DNA of 46,700 nt from Vicinamibacteria bacterium (GTDB lineage Bacteria > Acidobacteriota > Vicinamibacteria > Fen-336): assembly GCA_023701125.1 (NCBI GenBank), contig JAMPXO010000029.1, positions 1 through 46,700 on the forward strand. Reading direction: 5' to 3'. The translations under genes and the position numbers were made by a program. The notes beneath the pieces were generated by a model, which saw only the letters and a list, made by a program, of their open reading frames with translations, was not told where the DNA came from and made no database searches. Shown here piece after piece: positions 33,583-42,341 of this stretch. Position 1 is the stretch's first letter. The number at the start of each line of letters is the position of its first letter.

Positions 33583-34928
33583 ACGTGGGCGAAGTCGAGC
33601 GGCAGCCCGTCGCTCGGGAACTGGATCGGCACCTGGCAGCTCGGAGCGGTCCAGCCCGGGATCGTTTTCCAGTGCAGGGCGGTCAGCAGGTGGTGGGCCA
33701 CCAGCTTGACCTGGATTTCCGCGAAGAACATGCCGAGGCAGACGTGGACGCCGCCGCCGAACGGGATCCAGGAAAACGGCACGCGCCGGTCCTCCGCCCG
33801 CGCTTCCGAGAAGCGATCCGGATCGAAGGCCTCGGGGTTCGTCCACAGCTCCGGCATGCGGTGGGTGAATGCGGTCGAGATGCCGACGTTGACGCCCGCG
33901 GGAATGCGCCAGCCCGCGAACTCCACCGGCTCCAGCGTGCGGCGAGGGACCAGCACCAAGGGCGGGTGCAGGCGCAGCGTCTCCTTGATCGCCTGGCCGA
34001 GCAGCGGCAGCTCGCGCAGGCGCTCGAGGCTGATGGCGCCGCCGCGCGCGAAGGCCCGGCTCTCCTCGCGCAGCCGCTCCTGCCACGCCGGGGCCAGCGC
34101 CAGCTCGCGCAGCAGCGACGACAGCGTGCTGGTCGTGGTGTCGTGGGCCGCCATCAGGAAGAAGACCATGTGGTCCACGATCTCGGCGTCCTGCAGGCGC
34201 TCGCCGTCATCGGAGACGGCGCTGCACAGCCGGCCCAGCAGGTCGGTGCCGGGGGAGTCGCGGCGCGTCTGCACGAGGTCGGCGAAGAAGGCCGCCAGCT
34301 CGCGGCGCGAGGCGAGGCCGCGGGCGTACGCGAAGCCGGGCACGGCGCGCCGCAGCAGCGCGGTCGAGGCGCGGACCACCGCAGCGAAGTGGGCGTTCAG
34401 GGCCGCGATCTCGTCCTGCAGGGTGAGGCCGCAGAAGACGCGGGCCGCGAGATCGAGCAGGAACGCCTTCAGCCGCGGGTGGGTGGCGACCCGGCCCGTG
34501 GGCCACGCCTGCGCCAGCGCGGCGACCCGCGGCCGCATCGGCTCCAGGTAGCCGGCCAGGGCGTCGCGCTGGAAGGCCGTCTGCAGGATGCGGCGGTGGT
34601 GGCGGTGGTCGTCGGCGTCGCGCAGCATCAGCCCGCGCGGGAACAGCTTGCCGAGCGACCAGTCCCAGCCGAGGCGACTCGACAGCGAGCCGGCGGCGTC
34701 GGCGAGCAGGAAGCGGTTGGCCTCCGGCCCCAGCAGCGCCACGGTCTCCATGCCGATCACGCGGTTCTTGTAGACGGGGCCGAACTCCGCGTGCTGGCGG
34801 CGGGTGAGGCCGAGGTAGTCGCGGTAGAAAGCGAGCGTCTGCCCCAGGTACGGCGGGCCGAGCCGGCCCGGCACGCGCGCGAAGAAGGCGGCGATGGCGG
34901 CGGGGTCGGGCTCGGGCAGGGCGGCCAC
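33579..34928 (-). CDS. Cytochrome P450
   Basis: 449 aa from GTG 34928. I-helix AAHDTTTSTLSSLL, ExxR in AIKETLRLHPPLVLVPRRT, and the heme loop FGGGVHVCLGMFF with the axial Cys are all present. The length and the RR-rich PERF-like segment (PEAFDPDRFSE) fit a bacterial class I or CYP120/CYP51-like P450. Redox partners are not adjacent; the membrane ferredoxin at 8896 is unlikely to serve. Co-translated with the SGNH hydrolase. Confidence 0.92.
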   Translation of the reverse strand: MAALPEPDPAAIAAFFARVPGRLGPPYLGQTLAFYRDYLGLTRRQHAEFGPVYKNRVIGMETVALLGPEANRFLLADAAGSLSSRLGWDWSLGKLFPRGLMLRDADDHRHHRRILQTAFQRDALAGYLEPMRPRVAALAQAWPTGRVATHPRLKAFLLDLAARVFCGLTLQDEIAALNAHFAAVVRASTALLRRAVPGFAYARGLASRRELAAFFADLVQTRRDSPGTDLLGRLCSAVSDDGERLQDAEIVDHMVFFLMAAHDTTTSTLSSLLRELALAPAWQERLREESRAFARGGAISLERLRELPLLGQAIKETLRLHPPLVLVPRRTLEPVEFAGWRIPAGVNVGISTAFTHRMPELWTNPEAFDPDRFSEARAEDRRVPFSWIPFGGGVHVCLGMFFAEIQVKLVAHHLLTALHWKTIPGWTAPSCQVPIQFPSDGLPLDFAHV

Positions 34929-34959
34929 GGGCGTGGATCATAGCGGGCCGCGCGAAGGC

Positions 34960-34965
34960 TAGAAT
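34960..34965 (+). promoter_or_regulatory. Candidate -10 box (TAGAAT)
   Basis: TAGAAT followed by CCCGG, 24 bases before ATG 34990; part of a recurrent pattern (compare 35692 and 40932). No -35 is recognised, and an inverted repeat CCCGG/CCGGG follows. Confidence 0.45.
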
Positions 34966-34989
34966 CCCGGCTTCCCTCCGGGAACCCCG

Positions 34990-35694
34990 ATGACCACCTA
35001 TCGCATCAAAGTCCGCGTCACGCAGGAGGAGCACCCGCGCACGCAGGTGCTCGAGTTCGATCACGCGCCGCTGGCGATCGGGGCGCTGCCGCGCAACGAC
35101 ATCGTCCTCGACGACGAGCGGGTCAGCGGCGATCACGCGATCGTCACCGTCTCGCGGCGAGCGCTGCTGCTGGAGGACATCAGCCGCAACGGCACGTTCG
35201 TCGGTGGCAAGAAGGTGCAGAGCCTCAAGCTGCGCGCGGGCGAGGAGGTCGTGATCAAGCCGTACCGGCTGGCCTTCGAGCTGGAGCTGCTGGCCGTCGA
35301 CCGCTCGACCCTGACCGAGAAGCCGCCGGCGGGCCCGCGGGTCGACGCGATGCTGACGGTGATCGACGGGCCCACCGACGTGCTGCGCAAGGCCTTCACG
35401 GTGACCGGCGAGCGGATGCGGATCGGCCGAGCGCCCGACGCCGATGCCCCGATCCCGGAGCCCACGCTGTCTCGGCTCCACGCCGAGGTCGTGCGGGTGG
35501 CGCCCGGCCGCTTCGTCGTGCGCGACCTGAAGAGCGCCAACGGCACCTTCGTCAACGGCGAGAAGACCCGCTTCTCGCCGCTGCGAGCGGGCGACCGGGT
35601 GACGCTCGGCGATCGCGTCACGCTGGCCTTCTCGCTGGAGGCGTCGCCCGCGCCACCCGCCGAACCGGCCGTCCCCGCCAAGCCGTCCGCGTAG
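34990..35694 (+). CDS. Double-FHA-domain protein
   Basis: 234 aa, start ATG 34990. FHA 1 (about 28-95) shows LAIGALPRNDIVLDDERVSGDHAIV ... DISRNGTFVGGKKV. FHA 2 (about 140-215) shows MRIGRAPDADAPIPEPTLSRLHAEVV ... DLKSANGTFVNGEKT. Both have the Arg, Ser and Asn-Gly positions that hold phosphothreonine. A Pro-rich tail follows. No signal or membrane helix. It may read phosphorylation by the kinase at 43252 or by others. Its stop codon is the TAG of the downstream TAGAAT box. Confidence 0.88.
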   Translation: MTTYRIKVRVTQEEHPRTQVLEFDHAPLAIGALPRNDIVLDDERVSGDHAIVTVSRRALLLEDISRNGTFVGGKKVQSLKLRAGEEVVIKPYRLAFELELLAVDRSTLTEKPPAGPRVDAMLTVIDGPTDVLRKAFTVTGERMRIGRAPDADAPIPEPTLSRLHAEVVRVAPGRFVVRDLKSANGTFVNGEKTRFSPLRAGDRVTLGDRVTLAFSLEASPAPPAEPAVPAKPSA

Positions 35695-35697
35695 AAT
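35692..35697 (+). promoter_or_regulatory. -10 box overlapping the FHA stop codon
   Basis: TAGAAT starts with the TAG stop of the FHA gene and lies 26 bases before ATG 35724, whose ribosome site is GGGGAGGT. Thus kbl can be transcribed on its own even though the genes adjoin. Confidence 0.45.
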
Positions 35698-35723
35698 CCC
35701 CCCCAGAGACAGGGGAGGTCGAC

Positions 35724-36932
35724 ATGGACGCGCGCTTCGGGGAGTTCCTCAAGGCCGAGCTGGCCCAGATCCGCGAGCAGGGGCTCTACAAGGAGGAGTG
35801 GCCGATCCTCGGCCACCAGGGCGCGTCGATCCGGGTCGAGGGCCGCGCCGAGCCGGTGCTCAACTTCTGCGCGAACAACTACCTCGGCCTCTCGGGTCAC
35901 CCCGAGCTGCTGACCGCGGCCCACGAGACGCTGACGGCCCACGGCTACGGGATGTCGAGCGTGCGCTTCATCTGCGGCACCCAGGACATCCACCGCCTTC
36001 TGGAGAAGAAGGTCGCGGCCTTCCTCGGCTTCGACGACGCGATCCTCTACGCCGCCTGCTTCGACGCCAATGGCGGTGTGTTCGAGCCGCTGCTGGGCGC
36101 GGACGACGCGATCCTGACAGACAAGCTGAACCACGCCTCGATCATCGACGGCGTGCGGCTGTGCAAGGCGAAGCGCTTCCTGTACGAGCACATGGACCTG
36201 GCCGACCTGGAAGCCAAGCTGAAGGAAGCGCAGTCGTGCCGCTTCCGGATGATCGTCACCGACGGCGTGTTCTCGATGGACGGCGACATCGCTCCCCTGA
36301 AGGCGATCGCCGACCTCGCCGACCGCTACCAGGCGCTGCTGCTGGTCGACGACTCGCACGCGACCGGCTTCATGGGCAAGACCGGCCGCGGCACGCCCGA
36401 GCACTGTGGCGTGCAGGGCCGCGTCGACCTGGTGACGACCACGTTCGGCAAGGCGCTGGGCGGCGCGTCGGGCGGCTGTGTCGCGGGCTCGGCCGAGATC
36501 GTCGGCCTGCTGCGCCAGCGCAGCCGGCCGTACCTGTTCTCGAACACCGTGCCGCCGGTCGTCGTCGGCGCGACGCTGCGGGCGCTGGAGCTGCTGACGG
36601 CGTCGACCGAGTTGCGCGACCGGCTGGAGGCGAGCACGAAGCGCTTCCGCGAGGCGATGACCGCTGCGGGCTTCGAGATCCGCCCCGGCGTGCACCCGAT
36701 CGTGCCGATCATGTTCTCGCGCTTCGCGCCGGAGGACGCGCCGCTGGCCCAGCGCTTCGCCCGCGCCCTGCTCGACGAGGGCATCTACGTGAAGGGCTTC
36801 TTCTTCCCGGTGGTGCCCAGGGGACTGTCGCGGATCCGCGTCCAGATCTCGGCCGGCCACACCACGGAGCAGGTCGACAAGGCCGTCGCGGCCTTCACGA
36901 AGGTCGGCAAGCAGTTGGGCGTTCTGAAGTAG
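35724..36932 (+). CDS. kbl: 2-amino-3-ketobutyrate CoA ligase (glycine C-acetyltransferase)
   Basis: 402 aa, the usual length. PLP-enzyme blocks: NFCANNYLGLSGHPEL, GYGMSSVRFICGTQDIHRLLEKKVAAFLGF, DSHATGFMGKTGRG and TTTFGKALGGASGG, whose Lys binds PLP. The end (FPVVPRGLSRIRVQISAGHT) is typical of Kbl. It splits 2-amino-3-ketobutyrate with CoA to glycine and acetyl-CoA, after threonine dehydrogenase. No tdh gene is adjacent. Confidence 0.93.
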   Translation: MDARFGEFLKAELAQIREQGLYKEEWPILGHQGASIRVEGRAEPVLNFCANNYLGLSGHPELLTAAHETLTAHGYGMSSVRFICGTQDIHRLLEKKVAAFLGFDDAILYAACFDANGGVFEPLLGADDAILTDKLNHASIIDGVRLCKAKRFLYEHMDLADLEAKLKEAQSCRFRMIVTDGVFSMDGDIAPLKAIADLADRYQALLLVDDSHATGFMGKTGRGTPEHCGVQGRVDLVTTTFGKALGGASGGCVAGSAEIVGLLRQRSRPYLFSNTVPPVVVGATLRALELLTASTELRDRLEASTKRFREAMTAAGFEIRPGVHPIVPIMFSRFAPEDAPLAQRFARALLDEGIYVKGFFFPVVPRGLSRIRVQISAGHTTEQVDKAVAAFTKVGKQLGVLK

Positions 36933-36942
36933 TCGGCGCCCG

Positions 36943-38073
36943 CTACAGCCTCTCCAGCAGATCCGCGGTCAGCGCCACCCGTTCCGGCAGCGACGGCAGC
37001 AGCACGTGCTCGTGGACCGCGTGGGCGCCGTCGCCGTCGGGCCCCAGGCCGTCGAGCGTCGGCAGGCCCAGCGCCGACGCGAACGAGGCCTCGCTGGCGC
37101 CGCCGGTGACGACTTCCGACAGCGGCAGGCCCAGCTCGTCCGCCGCGGCCTTCGCTTCCGCGTAGACCGAGAGCGTGCGCTCGTTGCGCTCCAGCGGCGG
37201 GTAGCTCATGCCGCCCTCGACCTCGAGCCGGACGCCCTTGACGTGCGGCTGCAGACCGCGCACGGCGGCCTCGACGCGACGGCCCTCGTCGAGCGTCGGG
37301 TAGCGGAAGTCCATCTCCAGCTCGGCGAGCGCCGGGACCACGTTGGTGCGGGTGCCGCCGCGGATCACGCCGACGTTGACGCTGGTGCCGCGCGCCGCGT
37401 CCGTCAGCGGCTGCACGGCCAGCGCCTGGTGGGCCAGCTCGACGATCGCGTTGGCGCCCAGCGCGAGGTCCGCGCCCGCGTGGGAGGAGATGCCGTGCGC
37501 CCGCACCAGGAACTGGCCCGAGCCCTTGCGGCCGGTCTTGACCGCGCCGCCCGGGAACGCGGGCTCGAAGTCGAGGCACGCGGAGCAGCCGCGCATCTCG
37601 TCCTCCATCGCCTTGCGGTACGGCGTGTTGTCGACCTCCTCGAGCGGCGTGAAGTAGACCGTGACCGGCGGCAGCGCCCCGCGCTCCGCGAGCGCGCGCA
37701 GCGCGAACAGCACGACCACCAGCCCGCCCTTCATGTCGTAGCTGCCCGGTGCCGTCATCCGGTCGCCGTCGATCCGCACCGGGCGCGCGGCCAGCGTGCC
37801 CTTCGGCCACACGGTGTCGAGATGTCCGAGCAGCATCACCGGCTTCGCGTCGCCGTGGCCGGCGCGATTCTTCGCGCGCAGCACCGGGCCCGCGCCGGCC
37901 ACCGCGACCAGCTCGCTGGCGAGGCCCAGCGCGTCGAACTGCGGGGCGAGGAAGCGGGCGGCGGCCTCGACCCCGGCGGGGTCCGTCGACGGCGACTCGA
38001 TCTCGCACAGCGCCTTCAGGCACTGCGACATGTCGTGGGCGCGGGCGCGCTCCTTCTGCAGCAGCTCGTTCAT
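36943..38073 (-). CDS. M20-family peptidase (glutamate carboxypeptidase-like)
   Basis: 376 aa from ATG 38073. Zinc and catalytic segments: LLGHLDTVWPKGT, GSYDMKGGLVVVLFAL, TPLEEVDNTP (the Glu-Glu pair, though the usual preceding Asp is Leu), GISSHAGAD and the final HAVHEHV. This is the carboxypeptidase G2 group of M20, which removes C-terminal glutamate or similar amino acids. TAGAAT lies on its strand at 38088-38083, sharing TAG with the upstream gene's stop, as at 35692. Separated from kbl by ten bases, convergent. Confidence 0.9.
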   Translation of the reverse strand: MNELLQKERARAHDMSQCLKALCEIESPSTDPAGVEAAARFLAPQFDALGLASELVAVAGAGPVLRAKNRAGHGDAKPVMLLGHLDTVWPKGTLAARPVRIDGDRMTAPGSYDMKGGLVVVLFALRALAERGALPPVTVYFTPLEEVDNTPYRKAMEDEMRGCSACLDFEPAFPGGAVKTGRKGSGQFLVRAHGISSHAGADLALGANAIVELAHQALAVQPLTDAARGTSVNVGVIRGGTRTNVVPALAELEMDFRYPTLDEGRRVEAAVRGLQPHVKGVRLEVEGGMSYPPLERNERTLSVYAEAKAAADELGLPLSEVVTGGASEASFASALGLPTLDGLGPDGDGAHAVHEHVLLPSLPERVALTADLLERL

Positions 38074-38085
38074 GGCCCGCGCATT

Positions 38086-39549
38086 CTAGGTCCTGGGGAC
38101 GGGGCCCACGGGAGACGGGTCAGGACCGCTCGAGGCCGCGAGGCGGAGCGTGCGCAGGCCGGCGACGCCGGCCACCGCGACGAGCATCCCGAGCGGCACG
38201 GCGATCGCGGCCAGCGGGGTGCCCGTGCGCGCCGCGGCCAGCCACCACACGAGCGGGAGGTACGTGCCGTCGCCCGCCGGGAAGTAGTGGGCCTCGCTGG
38301 CCCAGAAGCCGAGCATCCCCCACGCCAGCGCGGCGACCAGCAGCAGCAGGGCGGCGACGAGGCCGGGCCGCAGGCGCTCCCAGCCGAACGCGAGTGCCGG
38401 CAACGCCGCCAGCCACACGACCGCCAGCCGCCGCCCGGGCTCCTGGCCGGTCGGCTGCGAGAGCACCGCGAAAAGGCCGACGTGCAGGACGAGCAGCAAC
38501 GCGGGCAGCGCCAGCGCGCGCCGCCTGGCGCCGACACCGCAGGCCACCAGCGGCAGCAGCACGATCGGCGCGAGGCGGATGCTCTCCGTGAGGTAGTAGA
38601 CCGCGGCGCCCACCGGGTCGCGGCCGAGGTACTGGCGGCCGCCCGCCGCGCCGCCATAGCCGCCGGCCAGTGCCTGCCCGTGGCTGGCCGCGTTCCAGGC
38701 CAGGAGCGCAGCGAAAGAGACGACCAGCGCGGGTAGCGCGTTTCGCGGCGCGAACCAGCGGTCCGCCGAGCCCTCGACGAGGCTCGCGCAGGCGAGCGCC
38801 GCGGCGAGCACCACGCCGGTCGGGTGCACCCACGGCAGCGCCGCGCAGGCGAGTGCCAGGCCGAGCTTGTTGCGGCGCTCGTGGGCGAACAGGCCGGCCG
38901 CGAAAGCGGCGCCCAGCACGGGCTCGGAACCCGCGTGGCGAGCGACCTGCCAGACGGGCCAGGCCGTCCCGACGAGCGCGATGGCGGCGGCGACGCCCGC
39001 GACGGGGGTTTGGGGGCGGAGGAGTTCCGTTTGCGACGTAGCCCCCATGGGACCGGCGCCGGGTTCACCCCGGCGTCGGAACCGACGGGGGCTTGGGGGC
39101 GGAGGAGCGTCCGTTTGCGACGTAGCCCCCATGGGACCGGCACCCGGCTTCGCCGGGTGTCGGAACCCGACTGTGCCCCCACGCAGGAGCGCGACGCGGG
39201 CGAGCAGGGCCAGCGCCAGCAGCACCCAGGCATGGCCGGCCGCTGCCGCCAGCGGGCCGAAGTCGGTGGGCAGGGCGAGGCCGAGCGCGGCATCCGCGGC
39301 CACGAACGGGAGGTAGGCGACCGCGGTCCCGGGGTACAGCCGCGAGCGCGACTCGTGGTCCGTGCGCACCGGCCAGTAAGGCAGCTCCGGGATCGACTCG
39401 CCCGGCCCGCCGAGCACGACGGTGCCCCGGGTCAACAACCGTCGCGCCTGCGTCAACTGTTCGGCGTGATCGCTCGCCACCCAGGTGCCCGCGGTCGTGG
39501 CGGCGTGCAGGGCCGCGACCAGGAGCAGGGGAGCCCACGGCAGGCGCAT
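38086..39549 (-). CDS. Polytopic membrane protein carrying two tandem repeat copies
   Basis: 487 aa from ATG 39549 (GTG 39582 is alternative). The first helix (LPWAPLLLVAALHAATTAGTWVASDH) and SRSRLYPGTAVAYLPFV suggest a GT-C-like or Wzy-like membrane enzyme; about nine helices follow. Residues about 120-180 consist of two tandem repeat-derived units (GAGPMGATSQTDA ... GAGPMGATSQTELLRPQTP), placed between helices. Without them the helix spacing would be normal. The reaction is unknown; nothing nearby clarifies it. Located upstream of the M20 gene by 12 bases. Confidence 0.68.
   Translation of the reverse strand: MRLPWAPLLLVAALHAATTAGTWVASDHAEQLTQARRLLTRGTVVLGGPGESIPELPYWPVRTDHESRSRLYPGTAVAYLPFVAADAALGLALPTDFGPLAAAAGHAWVLLALALLARVALLRGGTVGFRHPAKPGAGPMGATSQTDAPPPPSPRRFRRRGEPGAGPMGATSQTELLRPQTPVAGVAAAIALVGTAWPVWQVARHAGSEPVLGAAFAAGLFAHERRNKLGLALACAALPWVHPTGVVLAAALACASLVEGSADRWFAPRNALPALVVSFAALLAWNAASHGQALAGGYGGAAGGRQYLGRDPVGAAVYYLTESIRLAPIVLLPLVACGVGARRRALALPALLLVLHVGLFAVLSQPTGQEPGRRLAVVWLAALPALAFGWERLRPGLVAALLLLVAALAWGMLGFWASEAHYFPAGDGTYLPLVWWLAAARTGTPLAAIAVPLGMLVAVAGVAGLRTLRLAASSGPDPSPVGPVPRT
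39004..39083 (-). repeat. In-frame palindromic repeat element, copy B1
   Basis: Tandem with B2; units are 84 bases apart (28 codons). Hairpin arms 39053-39063 and 39069-39079, loop TTCAC, one G:T-type mismatch. Read in the same frame as copy A. Confidence 0.82.
39087..39168 (-). repeat. In-frame palindromic repeat element, copy B2
   Basis: Hairpin arms 39137-39148 and 39152-39163, loop TTC, 12 bases with one mismatch. Arm sequence differs from B1 (CACCCGG versus CGCCGGG) but base pairing is preserved, the mark of a selected hairpin. Confidence 0.83.
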
Positions 39550-39595
39550 GTCGGTGATTGTCGACGTTTTTTGACTGGGCACGGGGAATCGGGCA

Positions 39596-39616
39596 GAAAG
39601 GAGCGACGATCTCCTT
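39596..39616 (+). promoter_or_regulatory. Hairpin that could hide the ribosome site
   Basis: AAAGGAG (39596-39602) can pair with CTCCTT (39611-39616) across a seven-base loop, just before ATG 39621. If formed in RNA it would hide the only ribosome site upstream of the barrel gene. Confidence 0.35.
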
Positions 39617-39620
39617 CGTC

Positions 39621-40907
39621 ATGAGCTGCCTCGACATGCCGCTTCGATCCGCTCGTCACCGCTGGCTGGGCCCCGTGCTGGCGCTCGTCGCCACTTGTGG
39701 TGCACCGGCGCCGGCCGCCGCGGGCGAACTCCGCCTCGAGGCCGTGCTCGTCGGGCGCCTCGGCTCGGTCGAGGCGGGGCGCTCGTGGCTGGAGGGCGGT
39801 TTCGGTCGGCTCGCCGAGAGCGGGACCCCGGGCGGCGAGGCCGAGGTCTTCGGCCGCGGCCAGGCCCATCTCGGGTTGGACTGGCGCCCGTCCGAGATCT
39901 TCCGCGTCCACGTGCACGGGCTGGCGCGCGCCCAGCCCGACGCCGTGCGCACGGCGGACGCCGGCCTCGTCGAGGCCTTCGCGGCGTGGACGCCGCAGCC
40001 CTCGCCGGCGGTCACGCTGCGCTTCAAGGGCGGCCTGTTCTTCCCCCAGACCTCGCGCGAGAACGTCGACCCGCTGTGGCAGTCGCGCTACACGCTCACG
40101 TACTCGGCGCTCAACTCCTGGATCGGCGAGGAGGTGCGGCTCGTGGGCGTCGAGGCCGGCTTCGCCCTGCACGACGTCGCCGGCGGCGAGCTGGAGATGG
40201 CGGCGGCGGTGTTCGGCGGCAACGACTCCGCGGGCGCGCTGCTCTCGTGGCGGGGCTGGGCTGTCGGCGACCACCTCGTGGGCGCGGGCGAGACGCTGCC
40301 GCTGCCGCCGCTGCGCACGCTGGCCGGCGGTGGGGCGTTCGCGGCCCAGCGCGACGGCGGCACCCAGCCGGTCGAAGAGCTCGACGACCAGCCCGGCTAC
40401 CTCGTGCGAGCGCGCTGGGACCGGCCGGGCGCGCTGCTGCTGCAGGGATCGTTCCACGACAACCGCGGCGACCGCGGGCTCCACCGCGGCCAGTACGCGT
40501 GGCGCACGTACTGGTGGCAGGCGGGGCTGGAGCTGCGGCTGGGCCCGCAGGTGCGGCTGATCGCGGAGGGCGCCACGGGAGAGACGGGGATGGGGCTCCG
40601 CTCGGGCCCCCACGTCGACGTCGACTACCGCACGGCCTACGCGCTCGCCACCTGGGGCAGCGAGCGCTTCCGCCTCTCGGCCCGCTACGACGTGTTCGAG
40701 AGCGAGGACCGCGACGGCGTCGAGGAGCCAGGCGACGAGAGCGGCCACGGCTGGACGCTGGCTGCGCTCTGGAGCCCGTGGCCGCACGCCCGCGTCGGCC
40801 TCGAGTGGCTCGACGTCGACGGCGATCGCCCGGCCGCCGCCGACTCGGGTTACGCCCCGGAGGCGGGCGGCCGCAAGCTGACCCTGGAGCTGAGGTTGTC
40901 TTTCTAA
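39621..40907 (+). CDS. Outer-membrane beta-barrel porin-like protein
   Basis: 428 aa from ATG 39621 (or 39636). Signal peptide GPVLALVATCGAPAPAAAGE; then many alternating strands (LRFKGGLFFPQTSRENVDPLW, FALHDVAGGELEMAAAVFGG, YLVRARWDRPGALLLQGSF, FRLSARYDVFESEDRDG) ending LTLELRLSF, C-terminal Phe. No binding family is recognised beyond a phosphate-selective-porin-like look (SRYTLTYSALNSW). Monocistronic; followed by the OmpP1 gene with its own promoter. Confidence 0.76.
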   Translation: MSCLDMPLRSARHRWLGPVLALVATCGAPAPAAAGELRLEAVLVGRLGSVEAGRSWLEGGFGRLAESGTPGGEAEVFGRGQAHLGLDWRPSEIFRVHVHGLARAQPDAVRTADAGLVEAFAAWTPQPSPAVTLRFKGGLFFPQTSRENVDPLWQSRYTLTYSALNSWIGEEVRLVGVEAGFALHDVAGGELEMAAAVFGGNDSAGALLSWRGWAVGDHLVGAGETLPLPPLRTLAGGGAFAAQRDGGTQPVEELDDQPGYLVRARWDRPGALLLQGSFHDNRGDRGLHRGQYAWRTYWWQAGLELRLGPQVRLIAEGATGETGMGLRSGPHVDVDYRTAYALATWGSERFRLSARYDVFESEDRDGVEEPGDESGHGWTLAALWSPWPHARVGLEWLDVDGDRPAAADSGYAPEAGGRKLTLELRLSF

Positions 40908-40931
40908 GGGGCCGTCGGCCGGGCCGAGGCG

Positions 40932-40937
40932 TACAAT
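40932..40937 (+). promoter_or_regulatory. Candidate -10 box (TACAAT)
   Basis: TACAATCCC, 27 bases before GTG 40965. AAGGAGG at 40953-40959 is the ribosome site. Same layout as 34960 and 35692. Confidence 0.45.
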
Positions 40938-40964
40938 CCCGCCAGATCTACCAAGGAGGGCCAC

Positions 40965-42299
40965 GTGCTTCGTTCCAGGGGCATGTTGATCGGCGGCGTC
41001 CTCGCCGGCGTCTTCGCCTCGAATGCTCTCGCGCAGAGCGATCAGGAGATCAACGCCAGCGTCAAGTTCAACTACGCACCGCCCGGCGCCCGCAGCATGG
41101 CGATGGGAGGCGCGTTCCTCGGTCTCGCGGACGATGCCACCGCGGCATACGCCAACCCGGCCGGGCTGACGGCACTCACCCGACCCGAGCTCTCGTTCGA
41201 GGGCCGGATGTCGAACTTCAAGAGCGTGTTCACCGATCGCGGGTCGGAGCCGCCGCGGACGCCCTCGGGCCAGGGGATCGACAACATCGCCGGTCTCGAG
41301 GACGGCAACCTGGAGGACTCGGTCGGCAGCCCGGCCTTCGCCAGCTTCGTCTACCCGAAGGGCAGGATCGCGATCGCGCTGTACCGCCACGAGCTCGTCA
41401 ACTACGTCGCGAGGGTCGAGAGCTTCGGGCCCTACTCGGTGCGCAACACGCGCTTCTTCCCGGCGATCGGCGAACTCGAACTCGGGCTCACGACCTACGG
41501 GTTCGCCTTCGCGTTCAAGGCCTCGGACCAGCTCTCGATCGGTGCCGGCGCCTCGCTGGTCCAACTCGACCTGTCGTCGCTGACCGACCGGCACGCCATC
41601 GGCAATCCGTCCGCGACGGCTGTCGGGGGCTTCTACGGTCCGCCCGACACGGCCGCATCGAACGTGATCAACACCCAGACCCAGGCGGGCGATGGCGACG
41701 CCTGGGCCTTCAACGTCGGCATCCTGTTCAAGCCCAACGACAAGGTGCAGGTCGGCGCCGTCTACCGGCAGGGCGCCGACTTCGAGGGCGACGTCGCGCT
41801 CGCCAACCGGCCCGGGCCGCAGACCTCGTTCACCCCGATCGAGGCGACCAGCGGCTTCAAGGTGCCGGACGCCTTCGGCGGCGGCCTCGTCGTCCGGCCC
41901 AACGACCGGCTGACGCTGGCGGCCGACGTGATGCAGGTGCTCAACTCGCAGCGGCTCGACTACTTCGAGACCGTCTTCGGCTCGGACATCTTCGTCGAGG
42001 ACTACGCGGTCGACGACGGCACCGAGGTGCACGTCGGCCTCGAGTACGTCTTCGCGGGCATGAGCCGGCCGGTCGCCCTGCGCGCCGGCGCCTGGCTCGA
42101 GCCCGACAGCCGCATTCGCTACATCGGCGACCCGAACCAGAGCGGCAGCGATTCCGTGCAGTTCCGCGCTGGAGAGGACGAGTGGCACGTCGCGTTCGGC
42201 CTGGGCTGGGTGCTCAGCCCGAAGTTCCAGATCGATGCGGCCGGTGACATCGCCGACCGCACCAAGGTCGGAACCGTGTCGGCGGTGGTGCGCTTCTAG
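40965..42299 (+). CDS. OmpP1/FadL-family outer-membrane transporter
   Basis: 444 aa from GTG 40965. Signal peptide (MLIGGVLAGVFASNALAQ), then the family opening: NYAPPGARSMAMGGAFLGLADDATAAYANPAGLTAL. Strands IALYRHELVNYVARV, SIGAGASLVQLDLSSL, FNVGILFKPNDKVQVGAVYR and VHVGLEYVFAG continue. The chain ends in VSAVVRF with C-terminal Phe. FadL-type barrels take up long-chain fatty acids or other hydrophobic compounds, perhaps linked to the P450/SGNH genes. A bidirectional terminator follows. Confidence 0.87.
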   Translation: MLRSRGMLIGGVLAGVFASNALAQSDQEINASVKFNYAPPGARSMAMGGAFLGLADDATAAYANPAGLTALTRPELSFEGRMSNFKSVFTDRGSEPPRTPSGQGIDNIAGLEDGNLEDSVGSPAFASFVYPKGRIAIALYRHELVNYVARVESFGPYSVRNTRFFPAIGELELGLTTYGFAFAFKASDQLSIGAGASLVQLDLSSLTDRHAIGNPSATAVGGFYGPPDTAASNVINTQTQAGDGDAWAFNVGILFKPNDKVQVGAVYRQGADFEGDVALANRPGPQTSFTPIEATSGFKVPDAFGGGLVVRPNDRLTLAADVMQVLNSQRLDYFETVFGSDIFVEDYAVDDGTEVHVGLEYVFAGMSRPVALRAGAWLEPDSRIRYIGDPNQSGSDSVQFRAGEDEWHVAFGLGWVLSPKFQIDAAGDIADRTKVGTVSAVVRF

Positions 42300-42308
42300 C
42301 TCCCGGTA

Positions 42309-42337
42309 CGCGGTCCCGGCCGCTGGCCGGGACCGCG
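42309..42337. terminator. Bidirectional hairpin terminator
   Basis: Perfect 13-base stem CGCGGTCCCGGCC / GGCCGGGACCGCG with a three-base loop, ten bases after the OmpP1 stop and just before the convergent gene's stop. No T-run follows. Confidence 0.65.
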
Positions 42338-42341
42338 GCGT

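Noticed and set aside
39453-42188. A 911-codon minus-strand frame opposite two outer-membrane genes
   Set aside because: An antisense shadow; both plus-strand genes have signal peptides and C-terminal Phe.
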